Shown: piece after piece, positions 55,584 to 64,000 of the stretch
Layout of the letters: every line of letters starts with the position of its first letter
Numbering within the stretch: position 1 is the stretch's first letter
Assembly: GCF_003255815.1 (NCBI RefSeq)
Contig: NC_037668.1
Location: forward strand, 87,837,783-87,901,782
DNA from: Theropithecus gelada
Taxonomy: Eukaryota > Chordata > Mammalia > Primates > Cercopithecidae
Length of the DNA: 64,000 bases
Direction of reading: 5' to 3'
Program-made: the position numbers and the translations under genes
The notes under the pieces: model-generated
Database searches by the model: none
Seen by the model: only the letters and a program-made list of their open reading frames with translations
What the model was told of the DNA's origin: nothing

Positions 55584-55704
55584 CAGAGAATCTCAAGGTT
55601 GAAATAGACCTCACAAGTTATCGGATCTGGCCATTCTTCTACCCAGCAAAGTGGAGCATTAATATTGCTTGTAACATTCTATCTCGATAATGTTGAAGGC
55701 CTCT

Positions 55705-55855
55705 GGCTGTATGGTAGAAGAATTAAGAATGCTGATTCTGAGGCTAGAAGGTTTGGTTTCAAATCTTGGCTCTGCTAATTATTACCTTAATGTCCTTGGG
55801 CAATGAGCTTAGCATTTACGCTTTAGTATCTTAATCTATAAAGGGAGTATAATAA
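55705..55855 (+). repeat. MIR, tail-to-tail with the next
   Basis: GTTTCAAATCTTGGCTCTGC and TGTCCTTGGGCAATGAGCTT follow MIR. The 3' part is missing. Confidence 0.7.
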
Positions 55856-55874
55856 CAACATCATTCTTTTTTAA

Positions 55875-56090
55875 AGCAATATTTATTGTGCATTTATCAT
55901 GTACAGGCTTTCTTCTAAGTGTTTTTTATTTATTAACACATTTATTACAGTAATAAGTAGGGAGTATTATTTTCAATTAAGGAAACTGAGTCAGAGACAA
56001 GTCAAGTGCCTTGTCCAAGATTTCAGGTAGTGATGGGGCTGGAATTAAAACATATGCAGTCTGGCTACAGAGTTTATGTATTATCCACCA
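55875..56090 (-). repeat. MIR
   Basis: GTGCATTTATCATGTACAGG and TTAAGGAAACTGAGTCAGAG fit reverse-complement MIR. Confidence 0.8.
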
Positions 56091-56539
56091 CGTGATACCA
56101 TCTCCCTGCTGCTCTTGGAAATAGCAAGTGATATAACATACATAAATCTGTTAGCACAGGTCCTGGTACACTCTACATTCCCAATAACTATTAGTGCTGC
56201 TGATACTCTTCTTTCATTTCCAGTTTTCTTACTACCAGCCCCTATGCCCCGGTGCCATAAACTCCCCAGTTCCTAAATGCTTCTGGGACAAGACGAAAGC
56301 CTGCTCTATTTCCTGATACGCTTCATGGCCTAGAAGACGGACCTTGTGTATAGGCAGGACTTTTCAATGCATAATATCCCTACCCACTAATAAAGATGGC
56401 CTGGTTAGGATAACTCTCTCCCTTTTTTAAAAGGGGAAGAAAAAAATGATTGAGTAAAGGAATGCGTCTTGACTCCTTTAGACACACTCAAGTGGCCCAA
56501 ATTGATTTTATGATAAAACTTACTAAATTCATAATACTG
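56091..56539. other. Upstream flank, unassigned
   Basis: Probably partly old repeat, but no family is recognised. Confidence 0.4.
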
Positions 56540-57010
56540 GTACCTCTACATCTATCAAATATTTATTGAATGTAATTTTAAGGCACCATGGTGAGTTGTT
56601 GAGGATACAATGATGAATCAGATTCAAATGCCCCTCTCAAGATTGCCGGCAGGAGGGATAAAACATGCTCATGAATAATCATTAGCTATGACATAAAGTA
56701 AGGTACAGTAACAAAAAATAAATATGAAAATTCAAAGGAAAGATAAATTGCTTCATAATTGTAGGATTAGGAAAGACTTCTCTGAAGAGTTAACAGATGA
56801 GTTGAATCTTTAAAAGACAGGTAGTAATTGACATATGAGAAGGGAAGATAATAACTGTAAGTAGGGGAATAACGTAAGTAGAGACAGAAAAAAGCAAGAA
56901 ATGGGATATGGCCAAGGAATCACATCTAGGTTCATTTGGAGAATGCAGAAGACAAAATTGCAAAGGTAGGTTTGGGCCAGATTGTAGAGTTTGAGTATCA
57001 GATGACAATG
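56540..57010 (-). repeat. L2
   Basis: CAAATATTTATTGAATGTAA, GAGGATACAATGATGAATCA and AAAGACTTCTCTGAAGAG fit reverse-complement L2. Confidence 0.65.
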
Positions 57011-57984
57011 CATATGTTACTTTTGACTACAACAGAGAGATGTATGTGTTATCTTACAGTATGAATGAAATAACCTCACCCATCCCATTAATCAGGAGAG
57101 GCCAAGTTACACTGTGTTAACAGACAACACCTACAGCTCCATGGCTTGAGAAACCAAAAATGTACTTTTCATTCACACAAATTCTGCTGTGGATTTGGGC
57201 AGTTCTCCAGGATGATTATCCTCCATGTGTTGGCTCAACAATCTGGTCTATGTGGACCCTACAGCACCTCCCTCTCAACACATGCTTCCATGATGCCTGT
57301 GGCAAGACCAGAGAGTGCTAGAAGGTTACCCACCTGGAATGAAATGTTTTGCCTTAGGAGAGACACACACATTGTTGCTGCATGCAGTCCATTGGTCTGA
57401 GGCAATGATAGCCCTATACCTTAAAAAGGGCACAGTCTCCCTGTGCCTGAAAAGAGAGAAGTGGATAATAATGAGCCCTAGTAATGTTTACCACACCCAC
57501 ACTTGCAGAAAATTCACTATAATTCAGAACAAGTTTATATTTACAAACAAAATATAGATATGCATGATTGCTGATATGTTATTAACAGAAATTTTCCCAT
57601 CTGTTGCATTTACAACTTTCAAATAAAGAAAATGTTGTTTACAGTTTATCCACCCACAGTACATGTGGAAGAAAGATACCTACTTATTTCTGTAATATGC
57701 CTGTTATTATCTCTAGAATAGCATAAATTGGGGTATGTCAAGTGTGGCGTAGGCTTTGTTGACATGCAGCACATGACATTTGGCTTCAGCTGCACACAGC
57801 AGTCCAACCATGACAATTTACCGTCCTTGTCAGAATGTGATGAGAGAGGAACCCATGTTTACAGAATGAAGCACAAATACATAATGGGTATACATACAGT
57901 CTTCTATGTATGATACATTGTTACATGGTTTCAAAGTGACTGAGTTTTACATAGGGTGGAATGTAGAGCTTGTAGAATTTAATC
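57011..57984. other. Upstream flank, old unassigned repeat at about 57115-57480
   Basis: The block with TTCTGCTGTGGATTTGGGCA has the look of an old interspersed repeat that I cannot name. The rest is unassigned. Confidence 0.35.
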
Positions 57985-58160
57985 GAAAGTACCTGAACTT
58001 TGGAGTCAGAGATGAGTTAGACTCCTAAAGCTACGGACTAATTGCCTGTGGCTTTGAGCCTCAGTTTCTGCATTTTTAAAATGACATTGATAGCAGAGTT
58101 GTTGCAACGTGTATTAATGATAATAGCTAAATTTAATTGGGAGTGTGGTGTCTGCCAAGC
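57985..58160 (+). repeat. MIR
   Basis: CTTTGGAGTCAGAGATGAGT, TTTGAGCCTCAGTTTCTGCA and TGCAACGTGTATTAATGATA follow MIR. Confidence 0.65.
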
Positions 58161-58169
58161 ACCCATCCA

Positions 58170-58242
58170 CTTTCTTCCCTCCCTCCCTCCCTCCTTCCTT
58201 CCCTCCCTCCCTCCCTCCTTCCTTCCTTCCTCCCTTCCCCTC
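58170..58242 (+). repeat. (CCCT)n/(CCTT)n microsatellite
   Basis: Mixed CCCT and CCTT units over about 73 bases. Confidence 0.95.
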
Positions 58243-58892
58243 TCTGTCAGTGGATCTGTCCTCTATTTATCTAATCTGTATCAATCATCAACACGTATAA
58301 GAAAGCATAGTTAATTCAATTCATATGTAGTAGGAGGGGGCATTCCAGTTTGACCCTAAACTAGGATTTACATATATCTGATAAATTGAACTGGTAAGTA
58401 AAGCCTTAGGGGGCAGATTTGTTTGAGGGTTTTTTCCAGGAGTGGAAAAGAGTTATTGAAGGAGAAAAATAATGTGGTTTTATGTGGTATCTAGGACAGA
58501 GTCTGAAAAAGGTTGGACATTAGAGTGTTTATCTGAAATTTAGGTATCCTGCTCATGTACCCCAGTCTATTCTATACATAGCTAGAAGTGGATGATAAAG
58601 GAGTGATGTGGGGAGACTCTGAGACATGAGAACATAAGTGGCACTTGTTTGGTGAACAGGTGACAGAGTCACATAAAAGGGAAAAGCAAAGGTATCTCCC
58701 ACTTTTTGGGATAAAGCCCAGTGTGGCCTCAACACTGTGAGAATCATAAGGAATGCAGGTCTGTTGTAGTCTCTTGAGGGTTTGATGCTTTGAGCACTTT
58801 GGACCATAGCATCCTTGTCCGGTAATTATAATAACATCCTCCTGGAGAACACCCTCAAAGTGCTATTCTCAAGTGGCTTCCATGATATTCTC
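58243..58892. other. Upstream flank, unassigned
   Basis: No repeat or exon is recognised. Confidence 0.4.
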
Positions 58893-59172
58893 AAGGGAGA
58901 AAACCAAACACCGCATGTTCTCACTCATAGGTGGGAACTGAACAATGAGATCACTTGGACTCGGGAAGGGGAACATCACACACCGGGGCCTATCATGGGG
59001 AGGGGGGCGGGGGGAGGGATTGCATTGGGAGTTATACCTGATGTAAATGACGAGTTGATGGGTGCAGCACACCAACAAGGCACAAGTATACATATGTAAC
59101 AAACCTGCACGTTATGCACATGTACCCTACAACTTACAGTATAATAATAATAAATAAATTAAAAAAAAAAAA
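58893..59172 (+). mobile_element. L1P 3' end, strongly 5'-truncated
   Basis: ACCGCATGTTCTCACTCATA, a G-rich tract GGGGAGGGGGGCGGGGGGAG and CATATGTAACAAACCTGCAC lead to an A-rich tail. Only the last 280 bases of the element are present. Confidence 0.93.
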
Positions 59173-59365
59173 TTCAACAAAAGTTCAGTGACGGTGTGTT
59201 GGTGAGAATTCGTGGAATATCCACTGGTATGCTTTGAAATTTATGGGTGACTGTGTTGTTAATATCAGATCCATCAATTTTCACTCCTGATATGAAGGAG
59301 CTCAGAAAATGTTATATTAAAGGATGAAAGAGAATGAATAATTGCCCCCATCCTCAAGTTACGGT

Positions 59366-59550
59366 GGTACTTCTCAGTGGAGGTAGTACTGGCATTCTAG
59401 GTGGGACATGCTTCATTTTGCAGGACTGTCAAGAACATTGCAGGACATTTAGCAACCCCAGCCCTTGAAAATGAATGCCAAAAGTGCACTCCATTCATTC
59501 ATTGTGGCTATGAAAACACATCCCCTTATTTCAAATGCTCCTTGTGGGGA
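59366..59550 (-). mobile_element. MER5-type hAT fossil
   Basis: GGACTGTCAAGAACATTGCA and GGACATTTAGCAACCCCAGC match reverse-complement MER5. Confidence 0.6.
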
Positions 59551-59755
59551 TGCTACTCTGTTGGGATGAAAAATCATTAATCTGATGGGACTAAACATTG
59601 CTGTGCTGCCTTGGAACTAGTATTTCTATAGGAAACCATAGAGCCTCTGTAGAATGGGATCTTTCTCCCACTTTATATGCTGAGTACAGTATGGCTGTCA
59701 TTTTCTCTTGTTGCCTTTGTTTACTGCTCTTAAAATCTCATAAAAAGAAGTTCCA

Positions 59756-60234
59756 TTTCCGAAATGTCCACCAACCAACGAGTGGATAAATAAATTGTGA
59801 TAGACACACACACACACATGCACACACACACACACACACACGATGGAATACTACTCAGCCATATAAAGGAACAAAATAATAGCCTTTGCAGCAACCTGGA
59901 TGGAGTTGAAGACCAGTATTCTAAGTGAAGTAACTCAGGAATGGAAAAACTGAACATCATATGGTTCTCACTTGTAAGTGGGAGCTAAGCTATGAGGACT
60001 CAAAGGCATAAGAATGATACAATAAACTTGGGGACTTGGGGCGAAGGATGGGAGGGGGTGAGAGATGAAAGATTACACATTGGGTACAGCGTACACTGCT
60101 CACATGATGGATGCACCAAAATCTCAGAAATCACCACTAAAGAACTTATCCGTGTGATCAAAGACTACCCGTTCCCCAAAAACTGTTGAATTAAAAAATA
60201 AATAAATAATGAAAATTTAAAAAATAATAATTAA
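59756..60234 (+). mobile_element. L1 (L1PB/L1MA-like) 3' end with target duplications
   Basis: TACTACTCAGCCATATAAAG, GGTTCTCACTTGTAAGTGGG and an A-rich tail mark an L1 3' end. It is bounded by AAAAAGAAGTTCCA at 59742-59755 and 60235-60248. A (CA)n array at about 59806-59840 lies near its 5' side. Confidence 0.92.
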
Positions 60235-60487
60235 AAAAAGAAGTTCCACTAGATATCCCAGTGCGTTTGCCCAGGGCAATGAGTCTCTGCCAAGATCAAC
60301 TCAGTGTTTTCCTGAGGAACCCATCTTTGCTCCTTGACACCACTGACTTCTTGGTCCCTGTTGTCAGAAGACTAGAAGCTTCATTCTATCGGATTCCAAC
60401 TAGCAGAGACTTTGAAACATGGAGTCAAATTGGGAGCCAAAATGTCATCTTTATTTACAGACCGGTAGATATTAAAGATCAGGGCCC

Positions 60488-60786
60488 AGGCTGGGCGCGG
60501 TGGCTCACGCCTGTAATCCCAGCACTTTGGGAGGCCGAGGTGGGTGGATCACGAGGTCAGGAGATCGAGACCATCCTGCCTAACACGGTGAAACCCCATC
60601 TCCATTAAAAATACAAAAAATTATCCGGGCGTGGTGGCGGGCACCTGTAATCCCAGCTACTCGGGAGGCTGAGGTGGGAGAATGGCGGTGAATCCAGGAG
60701 GCTGAACTTGCAGTGAGCCGAGATCGCACCACCGCACTCCAGCCTGGGGGACAGAGCGAGACTCCGTCTCAAAAAAAAAAAAAAAA
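60488..60786 (+). mobile_element. AluY/Sg
   Basis: Full length, with perfect 14-base duplications AAAGATCAGGGCCC at 60474-60487 and 60787-60800. Confidence 0.94.
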
Positions 60787-60800
60787 AAAGATCAGGGCCC

Positions 60801-61131
60801 TTTGGCAAAAATAGATTTGGGATCTTTTCTACTTCCTCCAAGTTAAGATTAGGTCCTGCTGTGGGTCTAGCTGATTCTGTAGAGCAGATGCTGAGTACTT
60901 GTAGTGTACTTGTACTTAGCGGGGGGCTTGTTGGGTCACAGGCTAAGTCATCAGCAGAAAATAAGGCGGAAAGAGAGGCTGTTTCCCTTTAATGTTGGGC
61001 CATTCTGCTTCTTCTGAAAACAGGTCCAAATCTACATCAGTTTTCAAGATTAGCATTAACCGCACATCCCCCTGGGGCTACCTGAGTAATGGGTAGAAAG
61101 GAGTGGAAATTATTTTCTTTGTGATCTGAGC
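60801..61131. other. Upstream flank, unassigned
   Basis: A short CTTGTA duplication (ACTTGTAGTGTACTTGTACT) lies near 60897. No repeat is named. Confidence 0.45.
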
Positions 61132-61671
61132 TGTGATGGTTAATATTGAGTGTCAACTCAATTGGATTGAGGATGCAAAGTATTGTTCCTGGTTGTGTCT
61201 GTGAGGGTGCTGCCAAAGGAGATTAACATTTGAGTCAGTGGACTGGGAGAGACAGCCCCACCCTCAATCTGGGTGGGCACCATCTAATTAGCTGCCAGTG
61301 CTGCTAGAATAAAAGCAGGCAGAAGAATATGGACAGACTAGACTGGCTGAGGCTTCTGGCTTTCATCTTTCGCTCATGCTGGATGCTTCCTGCCCTGGAA
61401 CATCGGACTCCCAAGTTCTTCAGCTTTTGGACTCTTGCACTTACACCAGTGGTTTGCCAGGGGCTCTCGGGCCTTCTTCCACAGACTAAAGACTGCACTG
61501 TTGGCTTCCCTACCTTTGAGGTTTTGGGACTTGGACTGGCTTCCTTGCTCCTCAGCTTGCAGATAGCCTTTTGTGGAACTTCACTTCGTGATTATGTGAG
61601 TCAATACTCCTTAATAAACTCCCTTTCATATATACATCTATCCCATTAGTTCTCTAGAGAACCCTAATACA
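61132..61671 (+). mobile_element. MLT2B-like ERVL solo LTR, longer form
   Basis: It starts TGTGATGGTTAATATTGAGT and ends AGAACCCTAATACA. It resembles the LTR at 38227 throughout, but carries roughly 90 extra bases in the middle (about 61440-61530) and lacks the expanded TA run. Confidence 0.85.
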
Positions 61672-61769
61672 TACATGAGGTATAAGTACGGATTATAAAG
61701 AAAAAAGATTACATCCTTTAATACTTATGTATTACCTCATTATACCACTATACTTTGTTATTTTCCAGT

Positions 61770-61885
61770 TTTGTCATTATAAAACAGAGTCATACATCTT
61801 AGAGAATTATTCTGCCTAGGCCACCCGGCTAATAAGTGACAGAGCCTGGATTTGAACCTGTTTGTCTCACTCTCAAAGCTGTGTG
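61770..61885 (-). repeat. MIR fragment
   Basis: CACCCGGCTAATAAGTGACA and CCTGGATTTGAACCTG fit reverse-complement MIR. Confidence 0.65.
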
Positions 61886-62012
61886 TGTGTATATATAGCA
61901 TATATGCATGTGTATGTACATATATACTTACATATATAAATATATATCCATATATGTAAATACACATATTTACATATATAAATATACATGTCTATGTAGG
62001 TATATATAGTTA
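61880..62012 (+). repeat. TG/TA-rich degenerate microsatellite
   Basis: GTGTGTGTATATATA and repeated ACATATATAAATATA units over about 130 bases. Confidence 0.88.
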
Positions 62013-62170
62013 CACAGATGGAGCTCTTAGTTTTCAATCATCTTGAGTTGAGACCTCTTAGGATTGGAGATTCAGGCAATTTCATGCCACAGACTCTTTA
62101 ACAAGACACCAGTTGCTTGCTTTGAAGTCTATACATTATGTATTATTTGATATCTTTGCTTCAGATGGCA

Positions 62171-62574
62171 TATTAGCTTGCTAGGGCTGCCATAATGATG
62201 TACCACAGACTGGGTGGCTTAAACAACAGACATTTATTTTCTCACAGTTCTGGAGGCCAGAGCCCAAGATCAAGGTGTTGGCAGGTTTGGTTTCTTCTGA
62301 GGCCTCTTTCCTTAGCTTGCAGATGGCTGCCTTCTTGCTGTATCCTCATATAGTCTTTCTTCTCTGTGCCTGCATCTCTGTAGTCTATGTGTACAAATTT
62401 CCACTTTTTATAAGGACACCAGTCAGATTGGATTACAACCCATTCTAACGACTTCATGTTAACTTAATTACCACTCTTAAGACCATATCTCCAAATATAG
62501 TCATGTTTTGAGGTACTTGGAGATTAGGGCTTCAACATATACATTTTTGGAGGTCATAATCCAGCTTATAACGA
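62171..62574 (-). mobile_element. MLT1-type MaLR LTR
   Basis: TATTAGCTTGCTAGGGCTGC begins the reverse complement. GGGTGGCTTAAACAACAGAC and TATAAGGACACCAGTCAGAT follow in order. Confidence 0.88.
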
Positions 62575-62636
62575 ATGGGATAATATTAAAACATCAGAAA
62601 TACCACCTAGGGAGTGGATGGGGAAGAAGAGCTGAA

Positions 62637-62666
62637 AAACAAAAACAAACAAACAAACAAAAAAAC
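62637..62666 (+). repeat. (AAAC)n
   Basis: About six AAAC units ending in a short A run. Confidence 0.9.
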
Positions 62667-62801
62667 TCTTACAGTGTTTCAGCAAATCTCTGTTGTAGAA
62701 AAGAAAAGTAGAATGAATTATTCAAGGTCACACAGGTAGAATAGCCCATGGATACTATAGGCCATCATCCATACTAGGGTCTTCGAGATTTTGACTGGAA
62801 T

Positions 62802-62940
62802 AATGTGTGTGGGATGTGTGTGTGTACTGGGGGAGGAATTTAGATGATTTAGGTGGAGAAAATAGAATGGGGGGTGTGTGTGTGCATGTGTGGTTTTGTG
62901 TATACAGGGGGAGATATTTAGATGGAGAAAATAGAATGAA
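62802..62940 (+). repeat. Imperfect tandem duplication with TG runs
   Basis: Two copies of a block of the form TGTGTG, GGGGGAG, ATTTAGATG, GGAGAAAATAGAATG follow each other. The first carries an extra ATTTAGGT. Confidence 0.88.
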
Positions 62941-63639
62941 CCAGGCAGGAGAGAAAGATGCCTTTCTGGATTATTTATTTGTATCTTATACTTAAAAATA
63001 AAAATACTCTTCTTTCTTTTGCTTCCTGAAACTCCAAGCAACAAAACTGCCAATTTTAATCTAGACCACTCGGTGGCAGTAAAACAGAAATGTGTGCAAA
63101 GAAAGCAGAAATCCCTTCAGATTTATAATACGTTTTATAGACCAAGACAACTGCAGTTGTAAAACATGGTGTATCAATTGGCATATTTGCTGATCAAATC
63201 TTTACAAGGTTTGAATAGGCTCATAAATACTGGTTTCTCTAGTTTGGCCTACTCATGCTTCATGCTTCTGTTTAGCATGAATTGGATGCTGGATATCTTG
63301 GAGGGATGGAAATCTAGCAAATGGTTGAAATATCAAAGCAATATGCCACTGCCAATTTGTTTTCCTGTGATTGAGGGAAAATATAAGTATATGCTTCGAT
63401 TAGAAGTACTACCCAAACAAGCATAATCTGCTGCATTCAAAGCTGAGCTCATTTCCCATGCACAGCATAGCCCAGGCTGGAGTTAACCAACAGCTAAATC
63501 ATTTTGCTACTTGATTTTTATAAGTGAGTTCCAACTACTTTACTATTAAAAGATCGGCATTCGTCATGTGGTAGTTTCTTATATTATTAGACAAGGATCT
63601 CATCTCTTGTCAATTGAGAGATTGATTCATGCTTCCCCC
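62941..63639. other. Upstream flank, unassigned
   Basis: No repeat or splice-flanked exon is recognised. An 86-codon frame at 63166-63426 has no recognisable features. Confidence 0.4.
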
Positions 63640-63968
63640 ACCCCTAAGATTTCCATAGATTCTTTCTTTCTTAGCAAATGTCTTTCATGTTCTTCTCAAA
63701 GCTGGTTCATTCATGCTCTTTGCTCAAACTAGAATTCTCTACCTTTTGTTTTCACCTAGCTAAACTCTGTTGAGACTGAGTTTGACAGCACTTTTATATA
63801 TTCCTCAAACAGTCTTTCTAAGTACTTTCCCCAGCAAAGAACAGTCCTTCATTATAATTGGCTGAACGTCCTTTCTATACAAGGCAGACACCGTATGTTT
63901 TGTTAGTAGCATGCGCATGAAAGTGCTTGGCACATAGGAGATCGTTAGATAATTATTGTATGAAAGAA
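63640..63968 (+). repeat. L2 3' end
   Basis: TTCACCTAGCTAAACTCTGT, TAAGTACTTTCCCCAGCAAA and AAAGTGCTTGGCACATAGGA fit an L2 3' region. Confidence 0.55.
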
Positions 63969-64000
63969 GAGAGTGATCCTACCTCTTGCTTTTATACAAT

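Noticed and set aside
1..64000. tRNA, CRISPR, operon, phage or other prokaryotic system
   Set aside because: The whole window has primate repeat content and a spliced vertebrate gene. No cloverleaf, spaced repeat array or bacterial gene layout was found.

Overview
This is vertebrate, specifically catarrhine primate, nuclear DNA. It is AT-rich and dense in Alu, L1, L2, MIR, MaLR/ERVL LTRs and fossil DNA transposons, with one spliced gene split by long introns. The AluY at 3103-3402 carries base changes (AAG for ACG near its 5' end, an A-rich middle linker followed by CTAGCC, and GATCCGGCC near its 3' end) that I associate with the Old World monkey AluYR lineage. The most likely source is therefore a macaque, baboon or guenon-like monkey rather than human. 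This is an inference from recalled consensus sequences.

The only protein-coding gene I can support is the 5' part of C1orf87 (a degenerate EF-hand protein, about 546 residues in human as I recall), on the minus strand. Six coding exons chain with matching phases and GT/AG sites: 46503-46609 (start codon), 29523-29757, 15640-15780, 14556-14819, 12325-12440 and 7818-7983. Together they give 343 uninterrupted codons. A non-coding first exon ends at a strong donor at 47670/47669, inside a small CpG island with a CCAAT box and GC boxes (about 47510-47930). The last coding exons must lie beyond base 1 of the window.

Layout: 1-7817 is intron 7 (L2, MIR, three Alus, an ERV1-like LTR, a Tigger-like element). 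7818-15780 holds exons 7 to 4, with an MST LTR nested inside another MST LTR next to exon 6. 15781-29522 is intron 3 (Alus, old L1s, a long TTCC tract, a GC-richer repeat-free block near 27 kb). 29758-46502 is intron 2 (Tigger1 split by an L1P, an L2 split by an MLT2 LTR, a CR1/L3-like fossil, an AluY whose tail became a TA/TG microsatellite). 47.5-48 kb is the promoter. 48-64 kb is upstream flank with MLT1, MST and MLT2 LTRs, MIR pairs, two truncated L1 3' ends and an AluY.

I found no tRNA, rRNA, CRISPR, prokaryotic or viral operon, and no intact mobile-element reading frame. The best leads for follow-up are the promoter, with an RFX X-box-like palindrome and a possible divergent transcript; repeat-free intronic blocks that may be regulatory; and several nested or inverted repeat arrangements. 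Repeat names come from memory of consensus sequences, so boundaries are approximate unless target-site duplications are given.
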